Of a stretch of 9,338 bases of DNA, positions 6,335-9,338 are shown piece after piece. The DNA comes from Gammaproteobacteria bacterium (GTDB taxonomy: Bacteria; Pseudomonadota; Gammaproteobacteria; Steroidobacterales; GCA-2729495), in NCBI GenBank assembly GCA_030429685.1, contig JAUIEY010000068.1, forward strand, positions 1 through 9,338, read 5' to 3'. Under the pieces are notes generated by a model. The model made no database searches. It saw nothing but the letters and a program-made list of their open reading frames with translations, and was not told where the DNA came from. The translations under genes were made by a program, and so were the position numbers. Numbering within the stretch: position 1 is the stretch's first letter; the number at the start of each line of letters is the position of its first letter.

Positions 6335-6748
6335 ATGCACAACAGCATGCTCTACCCCATGCTCGTGATGATAGGACTGACCGTCGTCATCGGCGGGCTG
6401 GCCGTGAAAGCACGCTTTGCCAGCGTGCGCGAAGGCCGCATGGACGGCAAATTCTACAAACTCATGCAGGGCGGTGCAGTGGACGAGCGCGTTGCCGTCA
6501 CCACGCGCAGCTTTGATAACCAGTTCCAGGTGCCGATGCTGTTCTACGTGGCCGCCACCCTGCACATCGTCATGCAGGCCGAAACCACACTGGCGCTGGG
6601 CCTGGCGTGGCTGTTCGTGGCGTCGCGTATTATGCATGCCTGCATACATCTGACGTATAACCACGTGCTGCACCGGCTGGCCGCATTCGAAGTCGGTGTG
6701 GTGGCCGTGCTGGCACTGTGGATTCATTTACTGGTGCGATCGTTATGA
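6335..6748 (+). CDS. MAPEG-family integral membrane protein
   Basis: 137 residues, the usual size for bacterial MAPEG proteins (membrane-associated proteins in eicosanoid and glutathione metabolism). Four hydrophobic segments: about 5-24 (LYPMLVMIGLTVVIGGLAV), 68-84 (VPMLFYVAATLHIVM), 88-108 (ALGLAWLFVASRIMHACIHL) and 116-134. Family motifs are visible: a basic loop with RSFDNQFQVPMLFY (the bacterial MAPEG N-F-x-N-x-F-E-x-P pattern) and SRIMHACIHLTYNHVLHR. The substrate is not predictable; many bacterial members have no defined glutathione-dependent reaction. It follows the HD-GYP receptor by 31 bases and its stop overlaps the next start (ATGA, 6745-6748), so it is translationally coupled to the amidohydrolase. 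Confidence 0.85.
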   Translation: MHNSMLYPMLVMIGLTVVIGGLAVKARFASVREGRMDGKFYKLMQGGAVDERVAVTTRSFDNQFQVPMLFYVAATLHIVMQAETTLALGLAWLFVASRIMHACIHLTYNHVLHRLAAFEVGVVAVLALWIHLLVRSL

Positions 6749-8100
6749 ACACTTATATATACAGAATATTCCTCGCCGCCCTGTTGCTGAGCTTCGGCAT
6801 CACCGCTAACGCCGGCGGCCACCGCCAGGCCGCCGCCAAACAGCCCGAAATCAAACGCACACTGATTCGCAACGTGCGGGTCTGGGAAGGCAACGGCAAT
6901 AAACTCACCGCGCCACGCAACGTGCTGATCGAAAACAACCTGATCAAAACGCTGAACGCGGCTGACAGCATTGCAGGCGCTGATGTCATAGATGGCGGCG
7001 GGCGCATCATGATTCCCGGCATCATCGAGGCGCACGGGCACCTCGCGCTGTCGGCGCCGCCGGCAGAACTCGGCGACACCGACCTGGGCTACATGGGCGC
7101 CGTGTCCGTCAAAGCCGCGGAAATCTATTTAATGCGCGGCTGGACCACCGTGCGCGACATCGGCGGACCGTCGCAGGGCCTGGCCAAAGCCATTGACGAA
7201 GGCATCGTGCCGGGGCCACGTATTTATCCATCGGCCATGATCATTTCGCAAACCAGTGGCCACGGCGACCTGCGCCGACTGAATGATCCGCATCCGAACA
7301 TGGGCGGCGGCGCCACCCTCATGGACCGCTTCAAGCTGCTGGCCGACGGGCCGGCCGAAGTGCGCCGCGCGGTACGTGAATCGCTGCGCCTCGGCGCCGT
7401 GCAGATCAAGGTCATGGCGGGCGGCGGTATTTCATCGGAATATGATCCGATTGATACCGTGCAATACAGCGTCGAAGAAATGCGCGCCGCCGTCGAAGCC
7501 GCGGCCGACTGGCAGACTTACGTCGCCGTGCATGCCTATACCGACGAAGCCGTCAACCGCGCACTCGATGCCGGCGTGAAAGTGATCGAACACGGCCACC
7601 TGCTGTCGCCGAAAACACTGAAACGCATCCAGAAAGAAGGCGCGTACTTGTCATCGCAGTCGTTCGGCTTTATCCGCCAGTTTATTCAGCCCGGTCAGAC
7701 CGGCGGCCAGGGCGGCAAGGCCGCGGAAGTCATGACCGGCGTTGACACCCTGATGGAAACCGCCCGCGACATCGGCCTGCCCGTGGCATTCGGCACTGAT
7801 ACTTTCGGCACCCTGCGCGCCTACCGCATCGGCCAGACCGAGTTCGGCTTTCGTAAACGCTGGTTCGATTCCGCCGAGATCCTGACCCAGGCCACCCGCC
7901 ACAATGCCGAACTGCTAAAACTCACCGGACCGCGTAATCCCTATCAGGACGGACCGCTCGGGGTGATTGCCGAGGGTGCCTATGCCGATCTGCTGCTGGT
8001 GGACGGCAACCCGCTCGAAGACGTGGCGCTGCTGGAAGACTACGAAAACAACATCCGGCTGATCATGAAGGACGGCACGGTTTATAAGAACACGCTGTAA
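6745..8100 (+). CDS. Secreted metal-dependent amidohydrolase (imidazolonepropionase/prolidase-like)
   Basis: 451 residues from the ATG at 6745, which overlaps the MAPEG stop by four bases (ATGA); the frame is open to 6718 but that start would lie inside MAPEG. The signal peptide MNTYIYRIFLAALLLSFGITANA indicates export. It has the amidohydrolase TIM-barrel motifs: HGH with metal ligands His97/His99, the bridging Lys222 in IKVMAGGGIS (the carboxylated lysine of binuclear members), His263 in VAVHAY, His283 in IEHGH and Asp352 in GTDTFG. The C-terminal part (GVIAEGAYADLLLVDGNPLEDV, then LIMKDGTVYKN) completes the small beta-sandwich typical of the group. Relatives include Xaa-Pro or Xaa-Arg dipeptidases and other periplasmic amide hydrolases; the substrate cannot be fixed from sequence. 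All metal ligands are intact, so it is probably active. Confidence 0.9.
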   Translation: MNTYIYRIFLAALLLSFGITANAGGHRQAAAKQPEIKRTLIRNVRVWEGNGNKLTAPRNVLIENNLIKTLNAADSIAGADVIDGGGRIMIPGIIEAHGHLALSAPPAELGDTDLGYMGAVSVKAAEIYLMRGWTTVRDIGGPSQGLAKAIDEGIVPGPRIYPSAMIISQTSGHGDLRRLNDPHPNMGGGATLMDRFKLLADGPAEVRRAVRESLRLGAVQIKVMAGGGISSEYDPIDTVQYSVEEMRAAVEAAADWQTYVAVHAYTDEAVNRALDAGVKVIEHGHLLSPKTLKRIQKEGAYLSSQSFGFIRQFIQPGQTGGQGGKAAEVMTGVDTLMETARDIGLPVAFGTDTFGTLRAYRIGQTEFGFRKRWFDSAEILTQATRHNAELLKLTGPRNPYQDGPLGVIAEGAYADLLLVDGNPLEDVALLEDYENNIRLIMKDGTVYKNTL

Positions 8101-8117
8101 ATTTGGCGCTTGCAGGG

Positions 8118-8140
8118 GCGGCAGCCTATTGCGCTGCCGC
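8118..8140 (+). terminator. GC-rich hairpin after the amidohydrolase gene (weak terminator candidate)
   Basis: Perfect 8-base arms GCGGCAGC (8118-8125) and GCTGCCGC (8133-8140) flank a 7-base loop, 17 bases after the stop codon. It is followed by ATTAAAG rather than a T-run, so intrinsic termination is uncertain; it may instead stabilise the 3' end. Confidence 0.4.
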
Positions 8141-8147
8141 ATTAAAG

Positions 8148-8168
8148 ATCGGCACAGGATGTGCCGAT
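8148..8168. repeat. Second hairpin in the same gap
   Basis: Perfect 8-base arms ATCGGCAC (8148-8155) and GTGCCGAT (8161-8168) flank a 5-base loop, immediately after the first hairpin. The GTG at 8161, which would begin the longest version of the downstream frame, lies in the second arm, which argues against its use as a start. Confidence 0.45.
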
Positions 8169-8192
8169 AGGACAGATAACCACCACAGCGAT

Positions 8193-8196
8193 GGAG
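8193..8196 (+). promoter_or_regulatory. Ribosome binding site GGAG that supports a GTG start at 8203
   Basis: GGAG lies six bases before GTG 8203-8205. The ATG at 8191 and the GTG at 8161 have no comparable site at proper distance. This favours a start MQIQSGQPTF… for the acidic protein. Confidence 0.5.
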
Positions 8197-8202
8197 CGCG
8201 CC

Positions 8203-9261
8203 GTGCAGATCCAGTCCGGACAGCCCACCTTTACTGCCGCTCAGACCACGAGCAGCACATCGAATACTGCAACCACCGCACCGGCACCCGCTGCGGCAGA
8301 AAGCGATGCCCTGACAACAACCGTCAAACCCGAAGGCAAACAACCGGGCGTGATCCGCAATCTGTTGTCCGGCCACTACAAAGGTGTGGCCGATGTGCGA
8401 CTGCGTATCGTGCATGCCGAAAAACTGGCCGCGCTGCAGGCCGAAGCCAGTGCCGCTGCATTAAGCGGTGCAGCCGATACACTTGCCAATGCCCTGCAAC
8501 CCACACTGGATGATTTTGCTGCCGAACTTGCCGCCATTGCAGCAACCGCTGCCGAAGAAGGCGGTGGTGAAGAAGATGAAGCGCCGGTGGAAACCAATCC
8601 GCTGGCTGATTTTCGTGCCAGCCTGGCTGCGCTGCTGGACAGTGGTGCGGACCCGGCATCTTTCGGCAGCGGTGCCGAAAGCGCTTTTCAGACCCTGATT
8701 GATCAGCTTGGTCTTGCCCCTGTTGAAGTTGCAGCTACCACAACCGACGCCAGCGAAGGTGAAGTCGAAGGCGAAGCCGGTATTGGTGAAGGCAATTCTG
8801 TTGAGGCGACCGCGGTTGAAACAACCGGTGAAGAAGAAGCCGGCACTGAAGTACCCCGCGATTACCTTTCCGAATTAACACAGGTATTTCAGCAGGCGCT
8901 TGCTGAGTTACTGACAGCCGCTGAGACCAGCATCCTGCCGCCACTCAGCGAGCCGAACGGTAACGGCGTCGCCTACGACAAGTTTCTGTCGCAATACCTG
9001 AGCTTGCAGGAAACCACTGCAGAGCCGCCGGCTGACGGCAGCGACACCGGCACACCGCGACGCGCGCCCACCGCGGCCACCGCGGCGTCGATCGCCTTGT
9101 CGACACTGGCGGCATCGCCCAACGCCCCATCGTGCAGACCGCCGAGCGCGCCACCGCGCACGCTGGATCCCTCGCGGGTGCCCAGCGCAACCTCCACGAT
9201 GGCGTGCTTGGCCCAGCCGTCACCGAGCTCCCAGGTCTTCTTGACCCGCTCGACGATGTAG
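8203..9261 (+). CDS. Acidic, low-complexity protein of unknown function; 3' part probably replaced at a chimeric join
   Basis: I do not recognise the family. From GTG 8203 the protein has a Thr/Ser/Ala-rich N-terminus with no signal peptide or membrane segment, then a better-ordered block GVIRNLLSGHYKGVADVRLRI (split here: GVIRNLLSG, HYKGVADVRLRI) and a helical stretch VHAEKLAALQAEASAA. Ala-rich helices (LADFRASLAALLDSG, FQTLIDQLGL) follow, then Glu/Gly-rich spacers (EEGGGEEDEA; GEVEGEAGIGEG) and another helical block (YLSELTQVFQQALAELLTA). Glu codons are mostly GAA, like the rest of the window. The frame stays open to 9261, but from about 9012-9030 it becomes Pro/Ala/Ser/Thr-rich and lies opposite a convincing minus-strand coding sequence, so the true C-terminus is probably missing. 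The ATG at 8191 is the alternative start. Confidence 0.55.
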   Translation: MQIQSGQPTFTAAQTTSSTSNTATTAPAPAAAESDALTTTVKPEGKQPGVIRNLLSGHYKGVADVRLRIVHAEKLAALQAEASAAALSGAADTLANALQPTLDDFAAELAAIAATAAEEGGGEEDEAPVETNPLADFRASLAALLDSGADPASFGSGAESAFQTLIDQLGLAPVEVAATTTDASEGEVEGEAGIGEGNSVEATAVETTGEEEAGTEVPRDYLSELTQVFQQALAELLTAAETSILPPLSEPNGNGVAYDKFLSQYLSLQETTAEPPADGSDTGTPRRAPTAATAASIALSTLAASPNAPSCRPPSAPPRTLDPSRVPSATSTMACLAQPSPSSQVFLTRSTM

Positions 9262-9338
9262 GCGGGACGCTTACCGGAAGGTCCCAGAACCGTCCGCAAC
9301 TGGTCGTTGATCGAATCGGAAAGCACCGGACCGAACGG
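9021..9338 (-). CDS. Partial gene, probable actinobacterial type I fatty-acid synthase fragment
   Basis: The minus-strand frame is open from the window edge and reads PFGPVLSDSINDQLRTVLG…KTWELGDGWAKHAIVE…LGTREGSSVRGG…ARRGVPVSLPSAGG. From memory this resembles the stretch of mycobacterial/corynebacterial FAS-I just after the acyl-carrier region and before the ketoreductase; I could not run a search. Codon use is unlike the rest of the window: all four Glu codons are GAG and all five Lys codons are AAG. Resemblance stops near 9021-9024; downstream the frame merely runs opposite the acidic protein to a stop at 8973. Type I FAS is not expected in a gammaproteobacterium, so a chimeric read, contaminating assembly join or, less likely, transfer is inferred. 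Confidence 0.5.

Noticed and set aside
8161..8202. GTG at 8161 as start of the acidic protein
   Set aside because: It lies in a hairpin arm without a ribosome binding site; GTG 8203 has GGAG at ideal spacing and ATG 8191 is a second choice.
8203..9015. Acidic protein as the LapA-type adhesin substrate of LapG
   Set aside because: It lacks the N-terminal retention-module features, long repeats, and a visible TAAG/PAAG site; the size and composition do not fit, although its C-terminus is missing.
9018..9023. CTGCAG as proof of a cloning scar at the join
   Set aside because: A single six-base palindrome in GC-rich DNA occurs often by chance and cannot on its own show a ligation event.
1..9338. 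CRISPR array, tRNA, rRNA, transposase or phage integration site
   Set aside because: No regularly spaced repeats, tRNA-like cloverleaf or T-loop consensus, transposase motifs or terminal inverted repeats were seen by eye on either strand.

Overview
The window looks like part of a Gram-negative, probably gammaproteobacterial chromosome or metagenomic contig. It is GC-rich and densely coded, with Glu mostly GAA and Lys mostly AAA. It encodes outer-membrane and periplasmic proteins (Slam-type outer-membrane barrel, YcbB-type L,D-transpeptidase, LapG-type periplasmic protease). Nothing in it fixes a genus. The last ~315 bases differ: they read on the minus strand as a high-GC, actinobacterial-looking protein fragment and probably mark a chimeric join at the contig end.

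Layout. 1-93 (+): C-terminal tail of an unidentified gene. 3839-63 (-): three genes in a row, namely a Slam-like outer-membrane protein (TPR plus beta-barrel), a secreted protein with a TbpB-like beta-barrel C-terminal domain that is the likely Slam client, and a compact YcbB-type L,D-transpeptidase. 3840-3964: an AT-rich divergent promoter region with three ATTGGTT copies. 3965-6303 (+): LapG-type periplasmic cysteine protease overlapping a two-TM receptor with a large periplasmic domain and a cytoplasmic HD-GYP domain that has lost most metal ligands. 6335-8100 (+): a MAPEG-family membrane protein coupled by an ATGA overlap to a secreted metal-dependent amidohydrolase. 8101-8202: two hairpins. 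8203 onward (+): an acidic protein of unknown function, cut by the suspected join near 9012-9030.

How the genes may work together. The divergent halves both concern cell-surface proteins: the minus half exports a protein to the surface or medium (Slam / type XI secretion), and the plus half controls proteolytic release of a surface protein (LapG). In the classical Lap system, LapD (degenerate GGDEF-EAL, inside-out signalling) sequesters LapG when c-di-GMP is high. Here the position of lapD is taken by an unrelated architecture, periplasmic sensor plus degenerate HD-GYP, which is most simply read as a non-orthologous replacement of LapD. No LapA-like giant adhesin or type I secretion genes are in the window. 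The LapG/HD-GYP pair and the Slam/non-lipidated TbpB-like pair are the two most interesting systems here.
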